A stretch of 64,000 bases of DNA from Plantago ovata. Lineage: Eukaryota > Streptophyta > Magnoliopsida > Lamiales > Plantaginaceae. The position numbers were made by a program, and so were the translations under genes. The first letter of the stretch is position 1. Every line of letters begins with the position of its first letter. Below, in pieces: positions 27,229-40,462 of this stretch. The stretch is from assembly GCA_028274465.1 (NCBI GenBank), contig CM051458.1, positions 106,273,522 through 106,337,521 of the forward strand, in the 5' to 3' direction. Under the pieces are notes generated by a model. It was not told the DNA's origin. It did no database searches and worked only from the letters and a program-made list of their open reading frames with translations.

Positions 27229-27919
27229 GTTGTTCTTGTGATGAATCTTGATAGGTTTCTATGTGTGACTTTATAGACATGCGGCCCATTCTTCACACTG
27301 TTTTCATTATTTTCAAGATGATGCTCAAAATATGTTTTAAAAGTAGGTTTACCAACTGCCCATTGGCCTGACCTGCAGATATATCTGGGCTTATTTGACA
27401 GTTGACACCAGTAATGCGTTTAATTATGTTCAGTTATGTTTAACTAGAGGGTATGAGTTTGTAACAGAAGGGAAAAAGAATAAATGAAAACAGTGAGGTA
27501 GAGGCAGTAAACAGAAAACTAAAATGGAGTTGGGAATAGCGGGGTCCACCACATTCAAGGGGCAGTGAAGGACAATGATTTCTAAAAAGAAAAGAAAGGA
27601 GAATGAAAAATAATTTAAAAGATTAAAAAAAAAAAAGGGAAGATAAGAGAAAAACACCAGCCAGGCAGTAATAATTAAATGAGGTGAAGTTCCATTTTCG
27701 TGATTGTGTTCCCAAATCCCAACCACTCATATTCATTAATCACATCAGTTTCATCCTTATTTGTATTTCTTCCCCAAAAATAACACCATTATTATTAGTA
27801 TTATTACTTACAGTAGGAAGAGAGATAGATAATTCATGCCATATGCCATAGTTCTTCTTCGTCTTCCACAATTATAATAATAATAATAATAATAATAATA
27901 CTAGTAATAGGAATAAGAC
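27229..27919. promoter_or_regulatory. RSH1 upstream region
   Basis: Gap between the end of the XPO1 pseudogene and the RSH1 start codon. It contains A-rich and C/T-rich stretches and an (AAT)n microsatellite at about 27873-27899, 20 bp upstream of the ATG. A minus-strand ORF at 27430-27726 is low-complexity Phe/Leu-rich sequence and is not called. Confidence 0.4.
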
Positions 27920-28494
27920 ATGTCTAGTTCTACTTCTTCCTTGTGCTGCCATAACACGACGACGATTCTGATGATGAGCCCCAAAACTTGTTCGATGATG
28001 ATTCAACGGAACAGCAACCACAGTAGATTATTATTCTTCCTCGGGCGTCAATCACCATCACATAATAATAGATACAGCCGGCGGCATCTGCGACGGCTAG
28101 TTGTATCCTCCTCTTTAAGCACCGTTCTCGCTTCCAGCAACACAATAGCGGCCGCTGCTGCAGCTTCCGCCGCCCCCCTTCATGGTGCTGTCAGCTCAGC
28201 TATTACACAGGTCGCTGTTACTGCCGTGGCCGTTGCCTCCGGAGCTTGTCTTTCCACTAAGGTTGATTGTCTCTGGCCTAAATCGGAAGAGCTACCAGGT
28301 CTGTCGGTCCTAACTACTTTTCATTTCTTACTTCTCTCTTTCACTCTTTTAACCCAACCTCATAATAGGTCGTCCTTCCTTAAGTAGAAAGTATTTGAGA
28401 TGCAATTATTCAGAGCTGTATGATATGAACTCTCTTTATTTACACAATAAAATAATTAATTTCGCCATTCCAATTTTGTGAGAAATCACAGTCG

Positions 28495-28565
<71 letters not shown>

Positions 28566-31500
28566 AAATAAATAAACATGTTAACTAATATGTTCATAAA
28601 CTACTACTACTACTACTACTACTATTGTCTGTTAATTGAGTTTATTGCTGTGAATTTATTTCTCCTTCTGGACAAAATTTCATCCACATATGCTGCTACC
28701 CAATCAGTATTATATTGCTCTTTTTATGTTAATTGCAGGTTCTCTCGTTCTAGATGGCGTTGATGTTAGTGGATATCCCATCTTTGATGATGAAAAGGTT
28801 TGTCATAAATACTCCCTTTTGTTTAACTTTGCTGTCAAAATTGACTACTGTTTTAATGCCAATGAATCTGTGAAGGCAGGTGCACAAGGCAATCGAGTTT
28901 GCCAGGAAAGCTCATCATGGTCAGACAAGGTTGACAGGAGAACCCTACTTAACTCACTGCATTCACACCGCTAAAATTTTGGCTGTCTTGGTTCCTTCAA
29001 ATGGTAAAAGGGTATGTAAATCCTACAGTATTTCCCTAGCTTATAACCAATGCAGTTCAATTTGTTTGTTTAGTATCTCGTATCTTGTTGATGCAATTTT
29101 TCTACTCTTTTTTCCCCTTAACCTCAATTTTATTTACAGTACCTGAACAACATAAGATATTCCTTAGAATCTCTAAGACTCTAAGAAAACTTGATTATAT
29201 GCAATCAAAAAGACTATACGCATTCCAGAGTTCTGCATCTCAACAAGCTACAGTTTTGGCCGTGAACATATTTGTTATTCACTTATTCTTAACAAAAGAA
29301 GATACGTGTTTCGTCTATTGGATTTCAACATGGACCTGAGAGATGCCATTATTGTGTGTACCGGAGTTGTTTGTCCTTCATTTACATTTGTTCATATTAT
29401 CAAGTAGTGCCAGTTTGTATGTAGGCTATTGACACAGTTGTCGCTGGAATCCTTCATGATGTTGTTGACGACACCTGTGAGAGTTTGTACAGCATAGAGC
29501 GAGAGTTTGATACTGATGTTACAAAATTGGTGGCTGGCGTTTCTAGACTAAGTTACATAAACCAGGTACATTTTGATATTATTACTCAAAACCCCAAACT
29601 TCCATGCTATCAAAATAATGTCGCGTCTTAAGACACAGAAACTTGATGACAGCTGGAAGTCTTCCTTGCCAATTGCTACCATTCTGTCTTTTTAAGTGAT
29701 GCAACTTGACCATAGTATTTAGACTTACCATGATTTCTCTCTGGTGCAATTCTTTTAAAAGTACTTTCCTTTTCTCTCAACTATCAATGTTCTGATTGAA
29801 ATATGAAACTGACTTGCTGCACAGTTACTGCGCAGGCACCGCAGGATGAATATGAGTCAAGCTACTCTCAGTCACGAGGAGGTACGCTACTCAGGAACAT
29901 CTTTAGAAAGTCCGACACTCTGCTAGCTCTCCAACAGCCATTTCTCTCATATACAGGGACTAGAATAATTGAAAATCCCTGCTGATTGCAAAATAAAATG
30001 ATCCTAAAAGTCGCATGTACTATTTTACCTAAAAACAATCCCCCGTGGTTCATACTTTTGGGTGATCTGCGCCAACAATGAGGGAGAAGATTTGAATCTC
30101 GTAGACTAGTATGCCTTTTTCCTTATATGAAACTTGGTTGGAAATTGAAATAAATATCTATTTAGACATGACCATAAACTTGACATGCAATAATGATAGA
30201 GGCCTTCATGTTTCATTCATAGAAACTTTAGAGATGGTACCATCAGGCTACTATAATTCAATCTTATACTACGCGATACTCCCTATAGTGAAGAAATTTC
30301 TGACCACCAATGGAGCACCCTTACAGTAAAGAGATTACGCTTTGCTGAGTAAGGTCCTGGGTTCAAATCCCTGGTATGTGGTAGTATTTTTAAAAATAAA
30401 AAGGATTGAAGAAAGTTCTTGGCAGTTCAAATTTTTTATTTTTTATTATTATTTTTTTTAACTTTAAACACCAAATCTACTATTCCTGTCTATTTTTGCC
30501 AAAAGAGTCTTGTTTTTATTTTAATCTAGTAGTGAGAGCCATTAGACCGTGTAGCTTAAATATATAATTGTTGCACTTGATTGCTAGTACCTTATCGTGT
30601 TGCCAATATCTCATGTTCTTTTCCAGGCAAATAATTTACGTGTGATGCTACTGGGCATGGTTGACGACCCACGTGTAGTCCTCATTAAGCTTGCAGATCG
30701 CCTCCATAACATGAGAACAATGTAAATACCCTAGAACTTTTTATTTTATTTCACTGTGCATATATGGTATTCAACCACCAAGAGGTGCATAGTTGTGAAA
30801 CCATATCTTCTTGTAACTGCCTATTTGGTCCATAATATGAGAACAATTCTGCCTATTTGGTCCTATAAAATTTCCGTTGCCACTTTTCGTCCTGTAAGTT
30901 ATCCGAAATTCTTGTTTTGGTACTACAGTGATAATTTTGGCTAGGGGAACTGAATACAGGGCCAATTATCTCTAATTTTCCCCCAATTCGTGATTGACTA
31001 GTGATAATTCACCTGCTAAGTGCAAATTTGCCAGAATTAGGAGGCATATGATCACTACTAGGTGAGGTGAATTAGTGATAATTTGCCCTAATTTCAGTCT
31101 GCTTACCCGGGATCATCACGGAGTACCAAAATTTGAATTTTTAATAACTGATGATAGCAGCAAAAGTAGCATTGTAGAACTTACTGGATCAAATGGGTAG
31201 AAGAAGAAAACATGTAGATTCAAATGGAGGATATTTCAAACAAAGATACAGATGCTTGGTGTCGGATACCTGATTTTTAATATTTTCAGACAAGATGTGG
31301 TATCAAAAGTTTGACCACACAAATCTTGAGACAGAATTAACGCACAAGTTAAATACTAAATTTTGAAGATAATAACCTTTTTCTTGTTAAATCTGTATAA
31401 GAAAATTAACAGCTAGCAACACAATGTAACAAATTCATTCCAGATGGAAAATGAGTTTAAATAAGTTTAGGTGCGACAGTTACACCATTGTACTGTGCAT

Positions 31501-34500
31501 GTCTACCATTCAGTAGCTTTCTGAGATATTAGATGCCACAGTTCGAGCATACAAGAGTACAAAAGTTTTAAGGGAAATTATGCTGGAGCAACCATTGAAC
31601 TATCAAGGGTTAATTTCGGTTGTCATCCGGGAGGATGCTTGTACCAAAAAGTAGAATTTGAGGATTTTTATTACTGGTGTGGTGTCTCGTCACCTACTTG
31701 TTAGAGATTGGTTGTTCATGGGAACTACTGAACTGTTGTAGATATGCTTTGCCACCTGCTAAAGCTAAAGCTGTGGCAGAGGAGACATTAGCTATTTGGT
31801 GCTCACTTGCTTCAAGATTGGGTTTATGGGCTCTAAAGTCTGAACTTGAAGATCTTTGCTTTGCTGTCCTACAGGTTAAGCTATTGCTTTGATGCTTTAT
31901 GAGACAAAATAATGATATATATTGTGTTTCTGAATCATGAACTGCTGTATTTACATTTTCCAGCCAAAAATATTTCGCCAGCTTCGATCTGATCTGGCAT
32001 CCATGTGGAGCCCAAGAAATAAAGCAAGCAACCTGAGAAGAGTTTCCAGGGAAGCAAGTACTGTTGTACAATTCCATGAATGTGGAGAACCTTCCGGGTG
32101 GGAAGAGGAAAATATGACCATGAAGGTAGCAAGCTTGGATACTGAACCTAGTTTCTTTGTTAGGGGTCTTAATGCTAGTAATTTGCAGTGAAAGAACTGG
32201 CCACATTAGTTGGTGATCTTACAATTACAGAACTTAATTGGTGATATTTACTGAACTACGTGGATATTCTTGTCTCTTTAGGGCCACAATGTTGTAAATT
32301 GACACTCTTACCTGGAGATATTGCACTGTATCCCCCCTGCTTTTGTTAGGCTTTATACGTTTGTTAATCTATGTGCTCTCAGGTCTGTCATATTATTCAG
32401 CTTTCAGAATAAGCACCTATCTTATCTACTGTGTTTTCAACTGCAGGTTCTTCTGCAAGCCGTTATCCCTTTTGATATCTTGTCAGATAGGAAAAAACGG
32501 GTACATTTTTTCAACAATCTCGGATCATGCTCAGATGCACCTAATACACCCAAGGTTGTGAGGGATGCAAGCATTGCTCTGGCATCTCTGGTTGTTTGTG
32601 AGGAAGCACTGGAGCGCGAGTTATTGATCTCAACATCGTAGGTTCCCCCATTCATTACAAAAACTTCTCAATCTAGTTCCATTTGACTTGCCTAATGCAC
32701 ACAATGTTACTTTGTTTTCCAAACTGCACTTGCAGTTATATTCCTGGAATGGAAGTTACTTTGTCCGGACGGCTTAAGAGCTTGTATAGTATCTATAGTA
32801 AGGTATGTGTGGATGGATGGCTTATCATGGGTAAATATTTTGTTCCTGTCAGTTACCATACTTGGGTGTTTGGACTTTGGAGTCTGGACCAAATTTGACT
32901 CGTAGCAAAGGATATGACTAGATGAGATGAAATGTAAGATTAGGTCCATATTAATGAAGTGTTACTTAACTCTGAATCAGCAATGTTTTGGTGGGTTTAC
33001 CACACTTGTCTTTAGAGTGGCTATCCTTACCTTATGGTTCTCTTGTGTTCTGATTGAGTTGCGTACTCAGGGTTGTGCATCTGGTTTTTCACTTTATTAG
33101 TTGTCTTAACGGAGACTTTGAAACTGACTATTTTTACTTCACTCTACCTAGATGAAGAGAAAAGATGTTGACATCAAGAAAGTGTATGATGCACGCGCAT
33201 TGAGGGTCATTGTCGGGGATAAGAATGGGGCTTTGCATGGCCAGGCAGTTAAATGTTGTTACAATCTGCTTAGTATTATTCACAAGTATGTACTATATGA
33301 ACTTTCCTTTTCGTCTGCCCATTCTCCCCATCTACTTGGGTTCCTGTTTTGATAAGACTACTATCAAGTGACTGGATATCTGTATTTATATCAGACTTTG
33401 GACCCCTATTAACGGTGAATTTGATGACTACATAGTTAACCCAAAACGAAGCGGCTACCAGGTAAATTTTCAGTATTAAGTTTTTGGTCATCATTCTTTA
33501 TTTGATCTGAGATGGCATTAGGTTGTTGCGCACTAGTTCTCTTTGACAAAAATCTTTGTCATCTCTTGCTGATGCCTTTCCCTAATCTCAGTCACTTCAC
33601 ACAGCTGTGCAAGGTCCCGATAACTCACCATTGGAAGTTCAAATAAGAACACAGGTTTATATATTCACAATTTTGTTCACAGTAAGTACACGTGGTAACG
33701 TCTCTTTTTACTGTGATTGTGATCCTATTTATCTGTATATTGTTCCAGAGAATGCATCAATATGCTGAGCATGGGCTTGCAGCACATTGGCTTTACAAGG
33801 AAACTGAGAATGTCTTTCCCTTCAAGAGCGGTTTGGCTGATTCTGGAGCAGGAGATTCCATGGTTTTCAGTGAGGAGATAGAAAACCAAGATTCTCCTGG
33901 AAATGATGCATACTTAAAATATAGCTCAATTAAAGTTGGGCATCCAGTTCTCAGAGTGGAAGCTGGTCACTTGCTTGCAGCGGTTATAATCAGGTATAAT
34001 CATTGATTTGTCTGCTGTGATCTGTAAACTTTTGCTTACTTTTCCATTACATTTTGATCTTCCAGAGTAGACAAAGATGGGAAAGAGTTACTTGTTGCTG
34101 TAAGCTTTGGACTGACTGCTTCTGAAGCTGTAGCGGAGAGAAGATCTTCTTACCAGATTAGAAGATGGGAAGCTTATGCAAATTTATATAAAAAGGTCTG
34201 ATAGCAGTGGCTTCTTAATATCTAGTGCAGTAACTATAAGAGAGTAATAACACATAAAGCCTGACCAAATGACTACAAAGTCAGCTCGTGGCCTTTTCAG
34301 TGTATGGGCATCAAACACTCAAGTAAATGGTAGTGCACATGAACTGAAAAACTAGATCTACTACTGACCTGAATTTGTTTGTAACGTGTACACATAATGG
34401 AAATGTGCAACCACATAATAAGTATCATGTAGAGCAATGTCTAGCCCAGAATTTGCCAGAACGATTCCAGTGAGTCCTCCTATGGTGAACAAAAGTTGAA

Positions 34501-36058
34501 GCCCACAGCAAATAACATATATATTACTGAAAAATATACTCCCTCCTGTTTTTATATCTATGTTGTTTTTATTCTTTCAAAAGTACCCCTATTCTAAGCG
34601 ATTAAGATGCCTCATATGTTTGATGGAATTGATGCTTTATTGGTTAGAATTTAGAAACTGGATGTGTAAAAATCATTGTGTATGTGAGGGGAAAAGTATT
34701 GTTTATTATGGAGTAGAATAAGTACTAGTATAGGGCAATTATTGCTATACCTAAAACAACATACAATTCTAAAATACTACGAAGTCCAAAATGACAGATA
34801 AAAAAACAGGAGGGAGTATATTTAATGGTGTCCTTTTCTTTTGTTGAGGTCGCTAATATTTGTGTCCGCCCCCTAACAACACAACAGGAACGACGAATAA
34901 TACTATTTCCCCATGGCGTTGCTTAATAACTGAAATATTTTCGTATTGTTAGGTATCAGATGAATGGTGGTGTGAACCGGGACATGGAGATTGGTTTACC
35001 TGCTTGGAGAAGTACACTCTCTGCAGAGACGGCATATACCACAAGGCACTTTTTGGCTCTTGCGCTTTTCCTTTTCCCTTTTGCTGAGTGCTTGTGCATT
35101 ACATCTTCTGTTAGAAATTCCATATTTCCAGTCTTTGAATTAACCATCAAAAGCATTATGTTCCATTGCAGCAAGACCAGTTTGAGCGACTATTGCCAAC
35201 TTTTATCCAAGTCATTGAGTTAACAGAGCGGGAAGAAACTGAATATTGGGATGTTGTCTCTGCCGTATTTGAAGGGAAGCCTATAGTGGCAGCTGAATAT
35301 TTTGAGGAGAAGCCCACCTTTTCGTTTAACCCTGCTGGTGATGATACCAGTATCAACAACAAGGTAAATTATCAGTAGCACATTTTACTGGATTTACCAA
35401 CAATGCTCGCAGCTCCAAATTATTGGGGAGAATAGCTCTCGGCTACATTTAAGAATATATCTACGATAAAATCTATATTATACACTTATGTGATCCTTAT
35501 AAGTAGTATTAGTAAAATGCTAATATCAACAAGTGGTAACGAACATGAGTATCAACATTTACTAGTTCCAACCACCAGTGCCATAAAAAAATGTTAAAAT
35601 GAGATAATTAGGGGCTGGGAACAATAATCTCTAATTTCTTTGGTTGCATGGACCTCGTCCCCTGTGCATGGTTGCTTTGTAAGTCTAAACTGAAGCTAGG
35701 AGGTTGACCTATGAAAGAATTTGAGAGCTTTCTTTTCATCATTTTTTTTTTTTTCCCTTTCTTCCACTGTCTATAGGTACGACTGTTGAGGACAATGCTA
35801 CAATGGGAAGAGCAACTACACACTGAAACAGGTTTTCGACAATTTAAGAGCTATAGGAATTCAGGGCCACCGTCTCTTGGGGAAGTTGTTATTGTCTGCT
35901 GGCCACATGGTGAGATAATGCGGCTGAGGGCTGGTAGCACTGCTGCTGATGCGGCTATAAGGATAGGGCTAGATGGGAAGATTGTTTCAGTAAATGGGCA
36001 TTTGGTAGTACCCGACACAGAATTGAAAGATGGCGATGTAGTTGAAGTCAGAATGTAG
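27920..36058 (+). CDS. RSH1: RelA/SpoT homologue RSH1, plastid (p)ppGpp enzyme
   Basis: RSH proteins control (p)ppGpp in chloroplasts; Arabidopsis RSH1 is known mainly as a hydrolase. Eighteen exons: 27920-28298, 28739-28797, 28880-29011, 29425-29565, 29825-29881, 30627-30721, 31742-31874, 31964-32125, 32447-32637, 32736-32802, 33152-33285, 33395-33461, 33592-33654, 33749-33993, 34066-34195, 34953-35045, 35172-35363 and 35777-36058. They give 873 residues with consistent phases (AtRSH1 is about 884). The Ser/Arg-rich N terminus (1-60) looks like a transit peptide. HD hydrolase domain: [11 protein letters not shown] (about 155), ILHDVVDDT (199-207) and [13 protein letters not shown]. Synthetase-like domain: [14 protein letters not shown] (about 458), RSGYQSLHTAV (about 536) and EVQIRTQRMH...AEHGLAAHW. 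The TGS domain fills the last 60 residues. Exon 16 ends at a GC donor (AAG|GCACTT). The frame is intact. Confidence 0.95.
28495..28565. repeat. (ATT)n microsatellite in RSH1 intron 1
   Basis: About 70 bp of ATT repeats with one interruption (GTT near 28537), followed by a short (CTA)n run at 28600-28624. Both lie in intron 1 of RSH1. Confidence 0.9.
30300..30420 (+). mobile_element. possible tRNA-related SINE in RSH1 intron 5
   Basis: A B-box-like GGTTCAAATCC occurs at 30360-30370 after GAGTAAGGTCCTG, followed by an A-rich segment. The expected A box 30-40 nt upstream is weak and no cloverleaf folds, so it is not a tRNA gene. Borders are guesses. Confidence 0.3.
34539..34816. mobile_element. 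Stowaway-like MITE in RSH1 intron 15
   Basis: A 278-bp unit starting CTCCCTCCTGTTTTT and ending in its complement AACAGGAGGGAG, flanked by TA on both sides (34537-34538, 34817-34818). The CTCCCTCC ends and TA target site are typical of Tc1/mariner Stowaway MITEs. It is non-coding and lies well away from the splice sites. Confidence 0.75.
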
Positions 36059-37194
36059 ATATTATTGCACTTTCAATGTACATTGTACATACACACTTCT
36101 GGTATAGGTATTGGATCAGCTTTGTTCCCGGTCACTCATCTGCAGTGGAAAATGTAAATAACAAGTTTATCTCATCAATGGTGAAAATGATGTATTTTGT
36201 TATTTTGATTCCGTCTTGCGTGATATCCTAACATAGTACATGGCTAGATTTTGCAAGTAACGATTTTAGGCTTCCAAAACTAGGTGGTGATGATGACCTA
36301 AACTAGGAGGGTGCATGGCTAGATTTTGCAAGTAATGGACAATTGAAATGGGAACCTAGTTTAATGGATGTTAAAAATTTTAATTTTTTTTAAGGAACGG
36401 AACAAGATTTAATTTACATCAGTCAGGTTATTCCTAGGGATTAACCGGTACATAACCTTGTTCATATCATATTTAACTAGATCATACAACCAAGTTGGAC
36501 AAGTCTCTTGATCATACAACACCGGATCAAGTAAACCTAGACAGTTTTGATTACTACTAATATTATGACCAACTCCAGCCTGAAAATTGGTTAGTCCTTG
36601 GCCAAATTTTTGCTTTTTCATTTTTTGCTGATTGATCAGCTACTCCGTTCGCTTCCCGATAAACAAAATTTGCGGATCACGTTCTTTCCTTCCTTGAGGT
36701 CGCTAATTCCTTGCAAACAACTTAGAAAACAAATTGACTACTATTTTTATAAAACATATACATAACATGGACTACTTTTTGTAACCATCAATGAAAACCA
36801 ACAAATCATCGACGCACAGTTGAATAACAAAGCACAAGCTAATTTTTTTTTAAGGATGACAGATTTTACCTCATGATTTTTTTTTTTGACAACACAATTT
36901 TGATTAGAAACCCCAATAACAATCTCAAAGAATAAAAGATAAGCATTACACACACTAGGAATCGAAGTCCGAGTCCATACTCCATATCCAGATCAAGATA
37001 ATTATAATTATACCCTCTACAAAAAGGTAAGAATACCAGTTCAAGTTGCAATATTTCAATGACGCTGATGTGGGCAGCGACATCGCATCGTTTTTCATTG
37101 CAGATCTTCATCGTGGACTCATCATCATCATGTGGCATCCATCATTTGGCTAGTCTTCACTGTCGAGCACTAGCATGAAGTCACCTACGCATAG
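36059..37194. other. RSH1 3' UTR and intergenic space with LINE remnant
   Basis: The first 150-200 bp are the likely RSH1 3' UTR. A near-direct repeat of TGGCTAGATTTTGCAAGTAA occurs at about 36240 and 36317. The rest holds the LINE remnant described separately and the 3' flank of the convergent PP4R2 gene. Confidence 0.5.
36376..36860 (-). mobile_element. LINE 3' remnant with RNase H-like (RVT_3) end
   Basis: On the minus strand a segment around 36600-36660 reads FVYREANGVADQSAK, the conserved C-terminal motif of the RNase H-like domain found in plant non-LTR elements. It runs on to a stop and an A-rich tail (T run on plus, about 36377-36391). Upstream sequence toward 36860 is too decayed to read. 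The left border is set by the A tail, the right one is approximate. Confidence 0.55.
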
Positions 37195-40100
37195 CTATGA
37201 CTCAACTGTCGGAGTAGAATTTGCTTCTGATGATTTAATGACGTCTTCAATGGTTTCAATGTCCATTGTCATTTCCTCATCAACCTCATCAGCTTCCTCT
37301 ACCTCGGTCATTATTTCATCTCTGTCCTCCAGGACAGGTTCTACTCCATTTTCTACTGAATTTGTCGAAGGCTGGGCTGTTTCTTTTTCTTCACAAGCAC
37401 CATTAGTGTTTAGTTCACAGGGAGGTAAAGATGGATCAGCAGAGATAGTTAGTGTAGATGTGACCAATAAATTCTGCAGAAACAAAACCATTACAATTGT
37501 TGTGAGCAGAACTTGAATCAGTGAAATAATTTGCGAAGTTGTGGTGTGATAATTCCCATTTCTTATAAAAGACAACATCACTAACTTATGAGTCACTGAA
37601 GTACATTAACGATTTGCACTGTCCAAGTTTTCAAAGCGCATTAAATACTAACAGATCTTAGCATGAGAAGATCCCTAAAGAGCCAAGTTGCAGAAATAGA
37701 TCTGTGTCTCTGCTATTAACATTTTCACAGATAAACATAACGGTACCAGTCTAATTGCGCTTCTGAATATTTTAATTGGTTTAAAATCATATCTTTAAAC
37801 ATAAAACAAACCAAAACGAGTTTCTGCAATAAAGAACGCTTAGGTCTATCATGAAAAGATGGATAGGTATTGATCATGCATAGAACCAGGCTTTCCGAGA
37901 CCCAACAAGATACATGTAAATCAAGCATCTACTATTACTTATAGCATAACAGGATTACAGAGATAACCCCCATCACAAAATCTGAATGGTGAAATTGCCC
38001 TACTTGTTTAGATGAATGATCTGTTCTTATTTAGGAGAAAACAGAGTGTTGTTAAACACTGCGCCTTACCTTTTCTAGGGCCAATGATAGCTTTGACAGC
38101 TTTGGATAGATACTTCTCGCAGACAAAAGGATCTGTTCAGTGAGAGAGATCCCAGGAGTTTTCAGGAGCTTTGCATGCTATGAAAGAATTCAAAAGGAAC
38201 ATAGAAAAAAAAAAATTCCTCCATCTATCTTAAAACTTCCCATTTACTTGTGTTGACTTTTTATTGGCTCCGTTTAACCTCATATTGATCCTAAATCATA
38301 ACGGAATGTCATATAATTATTATATTTTCACAATATAACTTTGTAAATTATGTTTCTGTTATGATTTAGGATTAATATGAGGTCAAACGGAGCAAAACAA
38401 AATCAACATAAGCAAATTGGAAGCTTTAAGATAGATGGAAGAAGTAATAAAAGTAATAGATTAGCTGTGAACAATCGCAGTAGCTGTAAACAGAGAGGTC
38501 ACCTCACATAACCTTTGCAGTGTAAATGGCGGCCCCTCAACAAAGCTATAAAGAGCTGCAAAACAGAAAAAGGAGCAATATGTAAAGGTTGTAGAGGATA
38601 TTTATCTGATATAATCTATTATTCAGTCAATCACTTGGTGCATAGACAGTTAACATTTCAGATCCAGCTAGAAAAATCCATGTACTTATTTCATGATATA
38701 AGAGGAAGCATCGAAAAATGCAGAAGAGGAGTTCCGTTTGTTCTATCCTTTACAATGGGAAAATGTGAAAGTAGTTCAATAACAAACACATTAATAGACT
38801 AGATCTAGGGAATACAGTATAACACCAAAAAAATTGCAAGAGGGTGCCTTTGTCCTCGGGTAAATAGTGTCAGCCAAGAAACAATGGGAAGAGGAAACAA
38901 AGATGTAATTTCTTCAGTGTTACATGCAACAAATAATTCGCAGGAGTCAAAATTAGGTGAAAAAAATGAGGGTGCATAGCCGGAAAGTACCATTGGTCAA
39001 CCTTTTCAGCAATTCCTGAAAGGTTTCTCCTAATGAGGCCATCTGCTGCTCTGTAGACATCTTTGCCTCTGGATATTCAGACAGGACCTGCAAATCACAA
39101 CTTGCCAAGTTAACAATGAAGGTCTGAAATCTATCAAATAAATGCAGTAGAGTAACACCTCATTGTATCTCCTCATACCTCCTTGAGATAGTAAGAAAGT
39201 ATACTTCTTAGCTTTCCCAATCTTTCCTGAGATAGTGTTAGATAATAACAGTCAGAAGCATATTAAAGTATTATGAACTATATATATTAAGTAAGACATG
39301 TATGGCATGCATGTTTCTACACATTGCAACATCCAGGGAATCATGAGGATAGATAATTTTGAATTTTGAACTTTAAACAAAGCAGCCGATCAATACAAGA
39401 TTTGTTTCCTCACCACAGTAATACCTAACTATAACTGGTAGCAAGTTCAGATTCAGCATGAAAGTAAGTCGCTTTAAAAACAGCGGAATCAGCTTCACAA
39501 ATTATGGTTACACAAACTTTTAGAGACCAAATTAAGTGGACATAATATTATGATTTAATTGTGTTTAAAAAGAAGTATTACAGATATAACACAAGATCCA
39601 ATATCAGCCTCTTGACTCGGCTGTATTTTTCAAGAAAAGTTACAGCTTGCTGCCACGAGCTTTAGATTCGGTCAAATTACAAAACAGAGTAAAAAGTCCA
39701 AAATAATAGTACAAGTGAATATCAAATAAAATTCTATAAATGGTAGATGTATCATGCATACCAAAACTTGCCAGTGGAAGCACTAGTTTCCAGAGTCCCT
39801 CTTACTTCTTCTTCCGAAAATGTAACTTGAGCTTCCATAGAACCACCTCTGGACCACACACAAACAGACATATAGGCAGTGTTCAACAAATTGATCTCCA
39901 ATGTAGGTAATAAGCTGACTGGTAATTGATAAGCTGGCTAAGAGTTGATGAAACTGTGTGCAGCTATTCATCTTATAAGGTATCTATCTGATTTGCTGAA
40001 AATGGAACACAGAAGCTGATAATCTAGTGTATTTGTCAATAACCTGGTTGGATTATCTATTCAAAGATGAAACAGATTTTTTTTTTATTTTATTTTTAAT

Positions 40101-40408
40101 TATTTGGTAAAACTGTCTAGTGTCTGATAAGCTGATTTAGCTCATAAGTTATTAGTGCTATAAGATATAGAGTAGATGGTAAGGTGACTCTAAGCAGAGA
40201 CTAAACTGAACTATTACTACAAGGGAGGGTAGGATATGGTGAATGTGGGAATAGTGAAATTTCAACCATCAGCAAGAAGAAATAGTACATATTACATAAA
40301 CAACACCAACAACTAGAAGCTAAGAATTCATTGATCTTGTGTTGCAACAGCTAGGTACACTCAATGGTTGGAAAATTGGAATAGTCGGATAACCTGAATA
40401 TATACTTA

Positions 40409-40462
<54 letters not shown>

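Noticed and set aside
30330-30380. Possible tRNA gene around GGTTCAAATCC
   Set aside because: Only the B box is good; no acceptor stem or cloverleaf could be drawn.
31694-32206. 170-codon minus-strand ORF
   Set aside because: Antisense shadow of RSH1 exons 7 and 8.
37175-37516. Ser-rich plus-strand ORF
   Set aside because: Complement of the acidic C-terminal exon of PP4R2.
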